Origin: a virus
Reading direction: 5' to 3' (one strand)
DNA: 35,094 nt
IMG/VR virus record: IMGVR_UViG_3300007640_000110
Location: 1 to 35,094 of that record
The notes under the pieces were generated by a model. The model searched no databases. It had not been told where the DNA came from and was given only the letters and a program-made list of their open reading frames with translations. Shown here one piece after another: positions 17,923-24,118 of this stretch. How positions within the stretch are numbered: the first letter of the stretch is position 1; every line of letters starts with the position of its first letter. The position numbers and the translations under genes are program-made.

Positions 17923-18111
17923 CTACTCGTAAGGCAGGCAATCAGTCCTTTTTAAGCCGTTTTTTCGAAACACTTTCCGCGCATTTTCACACGCAGACTT
18001 ACTCCCAAATTCCTGCATTAAAACCTGGTGCTGCTCGCCGGTTAAAGGGCCGCCCCACGTAATAGAAACCAGCAATATATACTTCATCCTGAAGTGTTGG
18101 GCTTGTTTCAT
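17923..18111 (-). CDS. Small hypothetical protein, last gene of leftward cluster
   Basis: A 62-residue frame from ATG 18111 (AGG 8 bp upstream). A second ATG at 18087 gives MKYILLVSITWGG and is also reasonable. It has a hydrophobic start, then polar QHQVLMQEFGSKSACENARKVF. This pattern (hydrophobic strand, MQEFxSKxACExA helix) recurs in small phage proteins of unknown role and may be a ferredoxin-like fold. It could be a pseudo-signal or a small soluble protein. Confidence 0.6.
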   Translation of the reverse strand: MKQAQHFRMKYILLVSITWGGPLTGEQHQVLMQEFGSKSACENARKVFRKNGLKRTDCLPYE

Positions 18112-18118
18112 CTCTAAC

Positions 18119-18202
18119 CTATCGGTTAATATTGGTGGGGTTTAAAAACATCCCCTGAAGTTCTACTAATAGTTTCACTACAGACCAATGTTTAAACTTC
18201 AT
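18119..18202 (-). CDS. Possible 27-aa small protein filling a gap
   Basis: ATG at 18202 with GAGG 8 bp upstream; stop at 18119, 7 bp before the next start. It reads MKFKHWSVVKLLVELQGMFL and ends shortly after. It fits exactly between two leftward genes and starts 3 bp after the upstream stop. A hairpin GGGG-N11-CCCC (within about 18136-18154) lies inside it, so the stretch may instead be a structured spacer. Confidence 0.35.
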   Translation of the reverse strand: MKFKHWSVVKLLVELQGMFLNPTNINR

Positions 18203-18205
18203 TGG

Positions 18206-18391
18206 TTAATCCTCTAGCATCCTTTCCACTTTATTTTTTATGTGGCTAACTCTTAGCGCTGCCGCATTAGAAATGGCATAAGCAGCCAAAAAAGCAATTA
18301 AGGCGCTGTTTACATTGCCGTGAATAAGTTCATATGCGCCAATAAGAGCGAGGCACACACAAATAAAAATATCTATAAATTCTGACGTCAT
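18206..18391 (-). CDS. Small membrane protein, two predicted helices
   Basis: This 61-residue protein has hydrophobic segments IDIFICVCLALIGAYELI (about 6-23) and ALIAFLAAYAISNAAAL (about 30-46), then a charged tail HIKNKVERMLED. The RBS AAGGAGAT lies 7 bp before ATG 18391. The function is unknown. With the neighbouring small membrane proteins it could serve in the cell envelope early in infection or in superinfection exclusion; this is inference only. Confidence 0.7.
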   Translation of the reverse strand: MTSEFIDIFICVCLALIGAYELIHGNVNSALIAFLAAYAISNAAALRVSHIKNKVERMLED

Positions 18392-18459
18392 CGCCCCATC
18401 TCCTTTATGCTCAATCCCTCACACATTAACCCGCCATATCGCGGTTATTGTTTGATATC

Positions 18460-18678
18460 TCAATCATGACTATCATCCTCCGGTGATTGGGCTAGCGTCT
18501 GCGCTTGACGCCATCCTTTGTAATACCCTTCGGTATAACCGAATGAATAGATCAACTTATCCCAAAGATAAATGAGCGTTGCCAGTACAGCTGCAAGCCC
18601 CATAAGAATCATGAATGTGAAACCAACCCATGCTGCTACAGGCTCTAAAAAAACCAGAACTTTACTCATCCATTCCAT
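18460..18678 (-). CDS. Small membrane protein with charged tail
   Basis: 72 residues from ATG 18678, chosen because AAGGAG lies 8 bp upstream; GTG 18687 and ATG 18669 are alternatives. One long hydrophobic segment (VGFTFMILMGLAAVLATLIYLW, allowing a hairpin with the N-terminal part) is followed by SFGYTEGYYKGWRQAQTLAQ and an acidic end. YxxGxxxGxRQA-type tails occur in other small phage membrane proteins. It overlaps the end of the next upstream gene by 17 bp. Confidence 0.65.
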   Translation of the reverse strand: MEWMSKVLVFLEPVAAWVGFTFMILMGLAAVLATLIYLWDKLIYSFGYTEGYYKGWRQAQTLAQSPEDDSHD

Positions 18679-18961
18679 CAATAACACTCCTTAGCCGCTC
18701 GCGGGCCTCTATTACCTTATCTAGCTCAGCATCTGATTCGATGATATTTACACTGAGCCATACGTCAAAAACCTCAACAAACGCCAGGCATGCCGCTTCT
18801 CGTTTTTCGTGGGCTTGGAGTTTCATCTCTATTTTTTTGTATTGTTGGTAGTGCCAATTTCTTGCATGTTCCGCGTCTTTACACGCTGCGCTACAGTTTT
18901 TTAATTGCGCTTGCAGCTGCTCTATCTCAGCATCACGCTCTTCAAGTTCTTTAGTCGTCAC
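18662..18961 (-). CDS. Coiled-coil protein of unknown function
   Basis: 99 residues from GTG 18961, with GGGAG 6 bp upstream; the in-phase ATG is absent. Residues 1-55 are heptad-like (LEERDAEIEQLQAQLKN, YKKIEMKLQAHEK). The rest (FVEVFDVWLSVNIIESDAEL, EARERLRSVI) is helical. Such proteins with an N-terminal coiled coil and a short acidic C-terminal helix are common in leftward early clusters of lambdoid phages. No catalytic motif is seen. Confidence 0.7.
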   Translation of the reverse strand: MTTKELEERDAEIEQLQAQLKNCSAACKDAEHARNWHYQQYKKIEMKLQAHEKREAACLAFVEVFDVWLSVNIIESDAELDKVIEARERLRSVIDGMDE

Positions 18962-18964
18962 ATA

Positions 18965-19174
18965 TCACTCCCACTGATCCGGGCAATCATCTACGTCCGC
19001 CACCTTTTTCAATTTATAAATTAATTCAGCGTTTTCATCTTTCAATAGATTATTTTCTGTTATCAACTCCTCCACGCGCGCCTGTGATTCGGCTAGTTGG
19101 GTTTGCAGCTTTTCTACGCGCAGCTCTAGACGGAAAACCTTGTTTTCTAGCGCTAATTCACGAGCATCAGTCAT
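18965..19174 (-). CDS. Coiled-coil protein of unknown function
   Basis: A 69-residue, almost wholly heptad-repeat protein (RLELRVEKLQTQLAESQARV, ENNLLKDENAELIYKLKKV) ending DDCPDQWE. RBS GGAGG 8 bp before ATG 19174. Its stop is 3 bp from the start of the next coiled-coil gene, so the two may form a heteromeric pair (inference). It is part of an uninterrupted leftward run. Confidence 0.7.
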   Translation of the reverse strand: MTDARELALENKVFRLELRVEKLQTQLAESQARVEELITENNLLKDENAELIYKLKKVADVDDCPDQWE

Positions 19175-19177
19175 GAT

Positions 19178-19462
19178 TCAATCCTCCGATTTCCAGCAAT
19201 CGCACTCAACCGGCGACCAGGCGTGATATTCGTTTTCGTGATTACTTCTTTTGTGCCATGGATGATTGTTTTTGCATTGTGTGCAACGCCATAGGCTTGA
19301 GCATTTGGCATCATGAGGCGCTTTCTCAATCTTCGCATTCGCCGCTGCTAGTTCGCGCTCTAGGGTGTTTAGTTCTTCTGCTGCTTCCGTCACACTCAGC
19401 ACGCGTTCGCCCTTGTAAAAGTTAACGTGCGTACCTACAGCATTCCAATCCCATTCATTCAT
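19178..19462 (-). CDS. Cys/His-rich small protein
   Basis: 94 residues from ATG 19462 (GTG directly before it is possible). The N-terminal half has a helix SVTEAAEELNTLERELAAAN. The C-terminal half is rich in Cys/His: CSSLWRCTQCKNNHPWHK, then CDCWK, which suggests a zinc-binding site. No named family is recognised. It belongs to the small-gene cluster read leftward. Confidence 0.65.
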   Translation of the reverse strand: MNEWDWNAVGTHVNFYKGERVLSVTEAAEELNTLERELAAANAKIEKAPHDAKCSSLWRCTQCKNNHPWHKRSNHENEYHAWSPVECDCWKSED

Positions 19463-19489
19463 CACGGCGCTCTCTTTCGGTTAGCATGG

Positions 19490-19699
19490 CTAAGAAAAAT
19501 AATCAATGGACTTTTCCCCCACGAAAACGGTTAGAACTGAGATTGATAAAAACATAAACACTACCAATGGAAGCCCGTACCATTCATCGATCCATTTATC
19601 AGGTAGCACCTCCATACCCACAAAGGAAACAAAAAAGAAATAAGCAAATAACCAGAACACCCACCCAATAGGGTGTCTAAATAGAAAGTGTTTAATCAT
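19490..19699 (-). CDS. Small membrane protein, two helices
   Basis: 69 residues from ATG 19699 (AGGAG 9 bp upstream). Two hydrophobic segments, IGWVFWLFAYFFFVSFVGME and LPLVVFMFLSISVLTVFVG, are joined by a charged, Trp-rich loop (PDKWIDEWYG). This is a plain two-pass inner-membrane protein. The function is unknown; position argues against a lysis role because lysis genes lie elsewhere. Confidence 0.7.
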   Translation of the reverse strand: MIKHFLFRHPIGWVFWLFAYFFFVSFVGMEVLPDKWIDEWYGLPLVVFMFLSISVLTVFVGEKSIDYFS

Positions 19700-19714
19700 C
19701 ACTTCAATCTCCTG

Positions 19715-20161
19715 TTAGGTGGTCTCTTTAGGAGTGACGTTTTCCCAATAGCTAGAAAACCGTTTTTCGAAATAAGCTTTCTTCTCGTTGATTTCGTTAA
19801 TTTCTCGTTGCAGCTTGTCTGTCTTTAACTCGAAAGATTTCAAGACCTCATCTCGACTCAAATCCATCGAATCGTCGTCTATAGCTTTGACAACTTCGGT
19901 CTCGGTCGTTTGGCTGTTAAAGTAAAGAAATTTGATATCTGAGTCGTTATAGGTGGTTTCTACGTATGCAATAATTACAGTAGGGAGCGTTTCAAATGGT
20001 TCGAATCCTATTATTGTCCCGGGGTAGACTACATAATCTTGGTATGTTTTCTTTAGCACCTTCACGCGGTCACCAACCCTAAGCTCGTCGATTCTTTTTG
20101 CATGACGCAAATCAATTTCCATCTTTACGCCGTTAATCTCTATCGTTGTTGTTTCGCTCAT
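19715..20161 (-). CDS. Hypothetical protein with SH3-like and coiled-coil parts
   Basis: 148 residues from ATG 20161, chosen because AGGAG lies 8 bp upstream; the ATG 20167 is only 2 bp from it. Residues about 15-100 are beta-rich (IDELRVGDRVKVLKKTYQDY, YPGTIIGFEPFETLPTVIIA), a pattern like small SH3/KOW barrels that bind nucleic acid or protein. Residues 105-148 form a coiled coil (LKTDKLQREINEINEKKAYF). Similar RVGDxVKVL proteins occur in many phages with no assigned role. Confidence 0.7.
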   Translation of the reverse strand: MSETTTIEINGVKMEIDLRHAKRIDELRVGDRVKVLKKTYQDYVVYPGTIIGFEPFETLPTVIIAYVETTYNDSDIKFLYFNSQTTETEVVKAIDDDSMDLSRDEVLKSFELKTDKLQREINEINEKKAYFEKRFSSYWENVTPKETT

Positions 20162-20172
20162 CTTCATTTCTC

Positions 20173-20445
20173 CTAAGTTAATTCCAACTCTTTCGTTTCT
20201 TCTATTGCTGGTAATGGTGGTGGTGGTAGGGGGTTTAGAATGCGTTGGTTCATTCTTTTGAAGCCATAGCCATCAATCCATCCCATCCTCGCGTACGCTT
20301 TTTCAGGCTCGTCAAATCTTACAAGCCAACACGCTATGTCTTCACGCATACTAGGAAGTCTCTCGCATGTGCGAATTGCCGTGACTAGAAGTCCGCCATT
20401 AGGAGAACATTCAACAACCTCACACAACATTCCTGGTTTAATCAT
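20173..20445 (-). CDS. Hypothetical SH3-like small protein
   Basis: 90 residues, ATG 20445 with GAGGTGAT just upstream. It opens MIKPGMLCEVVECSPNGGLL, a beta-barrel-like start (MIKPGxxCxVV...GxxVxV) seen in small phage proteins. It ends in a proline stretch LNPLPPPPLPA. No catalytic residues are evident. The upstream spacing to the next possible gene (about 20468) is short, so it is co-transcribed. Confidence 0.65.
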   Translation of the reverse strand: MIKPGMLCEVVECSPNGGLLVTAIRTCERLPSMREDIACWLVRFDEPEKAYARMGWIDGYGFKRMNQRILNPLPPPPLPAIEETKELELT

Positions 20446-20467
20446 TTCATCACCTCAATATAAAAAG

Positions 20468-20608
20468 CTAAACTGCTAGCTCATCTCTGATAATTCGATA
20501 CACTTTTCTCGCCTGCTCGATACTGCGCAATTCTGCTGTGTGATATTGATAACCTAACTTCTCACTTCGCCTGATCCATATCCGAACCCAAACGCCTCCT
20601 CTTCCCAT
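20468..20608 (-). CDS. Possible 46-aa protein, or 3' part of a frameshifted gene
   Basis: ATG 20608 gives a frame beginning MGRGGVWVRIWIRRSEKLGY and ending RKVYRIIRDELAV. The C-terminal pattern (E..SIEQARKVYRIIRDELA) is helical and looks like real coding sequence, but this ATG lacks a good RBS. The strong RBS upstream instead serves a 25-aa frame (20554-20631) that overlaps it. A shift near 20560-20575 would join the two. Confidence 0.4.
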   Translation of the reverse strand: MGRGGVWVRIWIRRSEKLGYQYHTAELRSIEQARKVYRIIRDELAV

Positions 20609-20631
20609 AATTCAAACTCTTGATCGTTCAT
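20554..20631 (-). CDS. 25-aa frame with strong RBS (possible 5' part of the same gene)
   Basis: ATG 20631 is preceded by AAGGAG at 7 bp. The frame reads MNDQEFELWEEEAFGFGYGS and stops at 20554. It overlaps the 46-aa frame in another phase. Either this is a leader-type peptide coupled to the next frame, a gene broken by a frameshift, or a site of recoding. A second in-phase ATG at 20652 exists but would place the RBS inside the gene. Confidence 0.4.
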   Translation of the reverse strand: MNDQEFELWEEEAFGFGYGSGEVRS

Positions 20632-20640
20632 TATTCCTCT

Positions 20641-20928
20641 CCTTTTAGGCATAGAAACCCCACTATCCGGTGATTAGGGACGTGCTACCGCACTCCTTTT
20701 CTAACCTGTTTAACCGAAGAGCTGATCCGTATGATTTCCTATTACTAGGATCACCGACCAGGTTGAGAGGGGTTAGCTCAGAGCCTGGATTTTAAATAGG
20801 CTCCGCTGCTTTACGTGCGCCTATTGGCACGGAGATGGGGTTTTGGTCTATACTTGCGGTATCTCGAGTTCCCCATCTCACTAGTTCACTCGAGCGCGCC
20901 CCACTTTCGTGGGGCGTTTCTATTTGTA
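20641..20928. other. Non-coding, highly folded intergenic region
   Basis: About 290 bp without a convincing gene but dense in inverted repeats. They are CGGTGAT/ATCACCG (20668-20674 and 20750-20756), enclosing a GTGC-TACC-GCAC hairpin (20682-20693); GAGCCT/AGGCTC (20781-20803); CGTGC/GCACG (20814-20831); GAGATGGGG/CCCCATCTC (20832-20840 and 20871-20879); CTCGAGT/ACTCGAG (20863-20869 and 20888-20894); and a terminator hairpin. On the plus strand TTGGCA-N19-TATACT (20825-20855) could be a weak promoter about 45 bp before the terminator, giving a short RNA. Candidate roles are a small RNA, a structured 5' leader for the leftward genes, or an origin or packaging element. Confidence 0.5.
20896..20921 (+). 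terminator. Strong hairpin, terminator-like
   Basis: CGCCCCAC (20897-20904) pairs perfectly with GTGGGGCG (20909-20916) around TTTC, followed on the plus strand by TTTCTATTT. The T tract is imperfect but only the plus orientation has one. No rightward gene precedes it within this region, which is why a short non-coding RNA or an insulating terminator is suspected. Confidence 0.55.
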
Positions 20929-21117
20929 CTACAGCTTTACATCAGGGTCAAATGGTACGGTTTGCCAGTCTTCCCATACATCTTCGTTGGTCGATATCTT
21001 GTGTATGCCTACACGCCATTGCAGGACGACAGGCGCACTATCAGCCCAGCGTCTTACCGCATCATCCCCATCAAGCAGCTCAGGATGTTCTACCTCCATC
21101 CATCTAAACTCAATCAT
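20929..21117 (-). CDS. Small hypothetical protein (62 aa)
   Basis: 62 residues from ATG 21117 with AAGGAGAT 7 bp upstream. It is rich in Trp, Asp and Val: RRWADSAPVVLQWRVGIHKI, ending WEDWQTVPFDPDVKL. It probably forms a small beta-rich domain. I recognise no family. It is the last leftward gene before the folded intergenic region. Confidence 0.65.
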   Translation of the reverse strand: MIEFRWMEVEHPELLDGDDAVRRWADSAPVVLQWRVGIHKISTNEDVWEDWQTVPFDPDVKL

Positions 21118-21139
21118 TGTTTATCTCCTTTGTATTAAT

Positions 21140-21328
21140 TTACAAGTTTTCTAAACAAAATTGGACCGCATATGGACACTTGTGACCGCCAGATAAGTAG
21201 TAGCGCATCGTCCGATCACCTATCCCGCATACCAGCGCCGCTTTGCGCTGAGATAGACCCGCGCCCTCGATGAGAGAGCGCAGATATTCCGGGCTTGGAT
21301 TGTGTTTTTTGGCGTTGGGTTTAGGCAT
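21140..21328 (-). CDS. Small HTH DNA-binding protein, possible repressor
   Basis: 62 residues from ATG 21328, which overlaps the stop of the upstream gene (TAATG), so the far-upstream ATG at 21412 is not needed. Helix-turn-helix: SPEYLRSLIEGAGLSQRKAA, then GIGDRTMRYYLSGGHKCPYAV. The YPVQFxLExL-like end (YAVQFCLENL) is common in small phage and bacterial HTH proteins. It could bind the palindrome at the promoter 21550-21578 that drives its own transcription. Confidence 0.7.
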   Translation of the reverse strand: MPKPNAKKHNPSPEYLRSLIEGAGLSQRKAALVCGIGDRTMRYYLSGGHKCPYAVQFCLENL

Positions 21329-21489
21329 TAAACAATGCTTATGCCTTCGGGACTTATTGACAGTGATACTACTTTGTTGCGGATTGAGCAGTAATACACT
21401 TGGAATGTCCATCCGTTTCCCGCATCGCCCTCATAAACTACGTTAGGATTTTTTTTTGTAGCTAGTTTTTTTGCTTCAGTGTAGGTCAT
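21328..21489 (-). CDS. Small hypothetical protein (53 aa)
   Basis: 53 residues from ATG 21489 (MTYTEAKKLATKKNPNVVYE; GAGGT upstream). An in-phase start at 21531 would add 14 residues. It has a small beta-rich body, DAGNGWTFQVYYCSIRNKVV. It is the first gene after the promoter at 21550-21578 and is translationally coupled to the HTH gene. Confidence 0.6.
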   Translation of the reverse strand: MTYTEAKKLATKKNPNVVYEGDAGNGWTFQVYYCSIRNKVVSLSISPEGISIV

Positions 21490-21549
21490 TTTCTTTACCT
21501 CAATTTCTCTGGTTTGTGTCCTCGGTATCATTGCCTGGACTATGTATAT

Positions 21550-21578
21550 ATAATAGGCATTATGTGCCTACATGTCAA
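21550..21578 (-). promoter_or_regulatory. Leftward promoter with palindromic operator
   Basis: On the minus strand: TTGACA (complement of 21573-21578), 17 bp, TATTAT (complement of 21550-21555), a near-consensus sigma-70 promoter. Between the boxes lies TAGGCA-N5-TGCCTA (21554-21570), an inverted repeat well placed to block polymerase. Transcripts would start near 21543 and read the 53-aa gene, the HTH gene and onward. Confidence 0.75.
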
Positions 21579-22020
21579 GTGGTTTATTGCGCATATCTGG
21601 GACACCCTGTCCCGTTTTTATCCTGTGGATGGTTGACTTCCCAACACAATAATCTTTTGCGATAGCCCTAACGGATCTATCGTCTGCGCTAATCTTAGAT
21701 ATCTGCTTGCTTGTTAGCTTTGGAGGCCTACCAACATATCGCTGCCGACCTTTGTTTCTCATGTCATCCATATTTTCTTGGTGCGTGCCGAGGAATAAAT
21801 GCTTGGGATTTACGCAAGCCCTGTTATCGCACCGGTGACAAACAAACATCCCTTCCGGGATAGGCCCATTATGCAGCTCATAAGAAACGCGGTGCGCCCC
21901 GCGATACCTACTTTGTATTTTAAATTGGCCATAACCGTTAGGTTTACTTGCCAGCCAAACCCAGCACTCGTCAGTTTTTCTTACTTTCTTCATAAACCTT
22001 TCTATTAATTTTGCATCCAC
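21568..22020 (-). CDS. HNH endonuclease with C-terminal helix-turn-helix
   Basis: 150 residues from GTG 22020 (an internal ATG at 21993 is possible). The HNH_3-type core spans about residues 15-90: [52 protein letters not shown]. The C-terminus ([40 protein letters not shown]) is a resolvase-like HTH, as in free-standing homing endonucleases. It overlaps the upstream gene by 16 bp. It could be a selfish element or act in phage DNA processing. Confidence 0.88.
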   Translation of the reverse strand: MDAKLIERFMKKVRKTDECWVWLASKPNGYGQFKIQSRYRGAHRVSYELHNGPIPEGMFVCHRCDNRACVNPKHLFLGTHQENMDDMRNKGRQRYVGRPPKLTSKQISKISADDRSVRAIAKDYCVGKSTIHRIKTGQGVPDMRNKPLDM

Positions 22021-22259
22021 GTAATCGGATCGAGGATTGCGTGTATGTGGCTGCGGGCCTTTTTAATTTCTTTGGTGGGTATGCAGCCTAGCGGCCTTGT
22101 CCTATCTTTTGTTTTGTGGTGGCAACCAACAAAGTTATTGCAGGTATCGCACTTCCAAAACGGCAAGCTAAACAAATCGCGTCGGTGCGGATAGATTTCC
22201 TCCCCATCTGTTAGTCTTGGCTCGACTAACTTACTGCAACCACAACAATAAATAATCAC
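22005..22259 (-). CDS. Zinc-finger-containing protein (DUF3268-like)
   Basis: 84 residues from GTG 22259, whose GTGA overlaps the stop of the upstream 40-aa gene. It has the pattern CCGC near the N-terminus, then [20 protein letters not shown] and [12 protein letters not shown], followed by [20 protein letters not shown]. This spacing (CxxC, IYxxR, WxCxxCxxxVGCH, PLG, ARxxxH) is the known small zinc-finger phage family of unknown function often placed near recombination genes. Confidence 0.85.
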   Translation of the reverse strand: MIIYCCGCSKLVEPRLTDGEEIYPHRRDLFSLPFWKCDTCNNFVGCHHKTKDRTRPLGCIPTKEIKKARSHIHAILDPITWMQN

Positions 22260-22378
22260 TGCGATAACTCAATATAAAAAGGCAGTGGCGTTCTGTACCA
22301 TAAAATAGCTATCGCCATCGCTGTTAGCATTTGCCCAAAGATAAAGCCTGCTATTAGGGCTGCTAGGAAGTCTTTCAT
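22256..22378 (-). CDS. Small membrane protein (40 aa)
   Basis: A 40-residue frame, MKDFLAALIAGFIFGQMLTA, followed by [20 protein letters not shown]: one transmembrane helix with a short tail. It starts 2 bp after the stop of the ssDNA-binding gene and its own stop is the GTGA overlap with the zinc-finger gene. That packing is good evidence that it is translated. Its function is unknown. Confidence 0.65.
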   Translation of the reverse strand: MKDFLAALIAGFIFGQMLTAMAIAILWYRTPLPFYIELSQ

Positions 22379-22380
22379 TT

Positions 22381-22650
22381 CTAAAATGGGATATCTGAGT
22401 CGAAGCCATCGTCAGAAGGTGGGGCGCTTTGCGGCTGACTCTCTTTCTTTTTCGGATCGAACATGTTTACAAATATCCGCGTATCACCTTCCTTCCGCTC
22501 AAGTCCCGCGAGATTAATGTGCGCATCTAACGTGATGTAATGCTTTCCTTCATGCTCATGCAGAGCGCCCACGTTTACCCAGCGCGTCTTTGTTTCGTTG
22601 TTGCGGTTAGTGTATTCGCCGTTTGCCACTACTAGCTCTTTCTTAATCAT
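22381..22650 (-). CDS. Single-stranded DNA-binding-like protein
   Basis: 89 residues: an OB-like beta body (MIKKELVVANGEYTNRNNET, WVNVGALHEHEGKHYITLDA) with a Pro/Ser linker and an acidic hydrophobic tip ending DSDIPF, the end that in SSB proteins recruits partners. It is shorter than classical SSB. The ATG overlaps the stop of the ERF gene (ATGA), so the annealing protein and ssDNA-binding protein are made together, as in other phage recombination modules. Confidence 0.75.
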   Translation of the reverse strand: MIKKELVVANGEYTNRNNETKTRWVNVGALHEHEGKHYITLDAHINLAGLERKEGDTRIFVNMFDPKKKESQPQSAPPSDDGFDSDIPF

Positions 22651-23399
22651 GCTGCTTTTTTCTCCTCACTCATTAACTTAATCATTATTTCTCTGGCTGG
22701 TTCATTCTTCGCCCATAGACTGCAAACGTAGCGAGCAGCGTCAACGCTCATCTCGCTAAGTAGCTCAGAAAATCCTATCTCATCATCCTCACCGGCAAGA
22801 ATTTCAAACCTATTCTTGTACTCCAGCTTGGTATCTTGAAGCTTCCTCATATCGCCCTTGGCTTTCGTTCCTAGCTTGTCCCACACGGCCAGCCAGGTGT
22901 CTCCGCCTTCTTTGTCTAGCAGGCAAAGCTCTAGCCAGTCGCCGTTCTGTATTGCCGCCTTGGCCCTGGCGGTCATTGCCGTAACATCTTCGGTTTCGTG
23001 GTCGATGCTGTCTCTTTCAGGGTCATCGCCAGTCTCCAAGACAAAGGTTTTCAGCATGGCGTACTTAGTTGCATAACTAATCGCTTTACCTGGTCCCTTG
23101 TCTTGGGTGTCAATGCCGTAACCAAAAGCACCCACGTCTATCTTATCTTCTGGATTGTCGGCGTTAACAAAGCTCACTGTTACATCAGCAACGGTTCTAT
23201 TCCCGTCCTGCTGCCACTTAGTCACGCTAGGGATAACCACAATGCCATGCTTGACTAAAACGGGGTGAAGCACGGCAGACACTTGATCGTGAGATACAAA
23301 GCTGTACTGGTTGTTTACTTTCTTATTCTCTTTCTGGACGTAAGCAACGTCACTCATTACCGCCAAAATTCTTTGATAGATGTTTTTTGTCTCACTCAT
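22647..23399 (-). CDS. ERF family single-strand annealing protein
   Basis: 250 residues. The N-terminal ERF domain (about 5-160) shows YQRILAVMSDVAYVQKE, YSFVSHDQVSAVLHPVLVKH and the conserved YGIDTQDKGPGKAISYATKY with AMLKTFVLETGDDPE. It anneals homologous single strands during phage recombination and possibly concatemer formation. The C-terminal part has a WAKNEPAREIMIKLM helix. It works with the ssDNA-binding gene. No partner exonuclease is recognised nearby. Confidence 0.95.
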   Translation of the reverse strand: MSETKNIYQRILAVMSDVAYVQKENKKVNNQYSFVSHDQVSAVLHPVLVKHGIVVIPSVTKWQQDGNRTVADVTVSFVNADNPEDKIDVGAFGYGIDTQDKGPGKAISYATKYAMLKTFVLETGDDPERDSIDHETEDVTAMTARAKAAIQNGDWLELCLLDKEGGDTWLAVWDKLGTKAKGDMRKLQDTKLEYKNRFEILAGEDDEIGFSELLSEMSVDAARYVCSLWAKNEPAREIMIKLMSEEKKAA

Positions 23400-23401
23400 A
23401 A

Positions 23402-23689
23402 TTACCTGCTCGCTAAATAACAGTTTTCGTTAATGTGTCGCTCGAACCACTCATCCATAAAAATACCAAACGCTAATTGATCGTTAGCATCTCTGCACTC
23501 TTTCCATTTGCAGAGGATTGCTTCCCACTCACCGGCAGCGTCGCCATACACATCGTCTGTGATGCCGTTGCTTTCTTCGTCCGATATAACGGCCATCGTT
23601 TGCTCTCGCAGCTCTCGGAAAGTAGGCGGTGAGTCGTCTGGTGCGTTTAGCTCTCTATCGAACATCACATCGTTAGGTATTGCGTTCAT
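23402..23689 (-). CDS. Hypothetical acidic protein (95 aa)
   Basis: 95 residues from ATG 23689 (MNAIPNDVMFDRELN; GGAG 6 bp upstream). An earlier in-phase ATG at 23716 lacks such an RBS. It is strongly acidic with a helical C-terminal half: AAGEWEAILCKWKECRDAND, then FMDEWFERHINENCYLASR. I recognise no family. Position just before the ERF gene suggests a DNA-metabolism accessory role, which is inference only. Confidence 0.65.
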   Translation of the reverse strand: MNAIPNDVMFDRELNAPDDSPPTFRELREQTMAVISDEESNGITDDVYGDAAGEWEAILCKWKECRDANDQLAFGIFMDEWFERHINENCYLASR

Positions 23690-23690
23690 A

Positions 23691-23876
23691 TCAATCTCCG
23701 TTGCCGTATGGGCCAAGGGCTTCTTTCTTTTCTGTTTCCTGCTCGTCGAATAATTCGCCTAAGTACTCAAGCGCTTTACTGCGATATTCCACGTCTAGCA
23801 GGTCGTAGATTCTTGCAGCGATAGAGGAGCCTTCTGCAAGGGTGGTTTCTGGTTTTGTGCGTAAGTTCAAATCCAT
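23691..23876 (-). CDS. Small acidic hypothetical protein (61 aa)
   Basis: 61 residues (MDLNLRTKPETTLAEGSSIA, then YDLLDVEYRSKALEYLGELF and QETEKKEALGPYGNGD). It is helical and acidic with no known motif. RBS GGAG is about 9 bp before ATG 23876. It overlaps the preceding membrane protein gene by 10 bp and stops just before the next gene. Confidence 0.65.
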   Translation of the reverse strand: MDLNLRTKPETTLAEGSSIAARIYDLLDVEYRSKALEYLGELFDEQETEKKEALGPYGNGD

Positions 23877-24046
23877 GTCAGCTGCTCCGCGATTGCAAAG
23901 ATGATGCCCCAGGCAACAAAGCCAATTATCACGCCGTAACCAATGCCGACTTGGGCGGGGTGCTTCAGGCTGTCTCGATATTTCTTTGCGTAGTCAGTGG
24001 GTAGGTTTGCTGCTGCGCGTTGGTTTGGAATTATGTTGATGCTCAT
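23867..24046 (-). CDS. Small membrane protein, first gene of leftward early operon
   Basis: 59 residues from ATG 24046 (MSINIIPNQRAAANLPTDYA; GAGGGAAAG upstream). A longer in-phase frame to 24145 would run through the promoter, operator and terminator and is rejected. There is a polar N-terminal half, then one transmembrane helix IGYGVIIGFVAWGIIFAIAE. It is expressed from the promoter at 24119-24155. Early leftward membrane proteins often act on the host envelope; the actual role is unknown. Confidence 0.7.
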   Translation of the reverse strand: MSINIIPNQRAAANLPTDYAKKYRDSLKHPAQVGIGYGVIIGFVAWGIIFAIAEQLTWI

Positions 24047-24060
24047 TTTCTTTCCCTCGT

Positions 24061-24084
24061 TTAAAACACCCCGCTGAAGCGGGG
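24061..24084 (-). terminator. Leader terminator / attenuator of the leftward early operon
   Basis: On the minus strand CCCCGC pairs with GCGGGG around TTCA, followed by TGTTTTAA. It lies about 35-57 nt after the predicted start of the leftward transcript and 15 bp before the first gene. A second small hairpin ACCTC-CTCA-GAGGT (24090-24103) stands upstream of it. The arrangement suggests attenuation or an antitermination requirement. Confidence 0.65.
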
Positions 24085-24118
24085 AAGGTGACCTCTGAGG
24101 AGGTGTTCTGTTTAACTT

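Noticed and set aside
20769-20831. tRNA-like string GGGGTTAGCTCAG on the plus strand
   Set aside because: The D-arm-like motif is not followed by an anticodon arm or a GGTTCGA T-loop; the following bases form a simple GAGCCT/AGGCTC hairpin instead.
20815-21138. Plus-strand 107-aa and related frames opposite the 62-aa gene
   Set aside because: They cross the hairpin block and the well-supported minus-strand gene with RBS; the protein is Leu/Tyr-rich with no family look.
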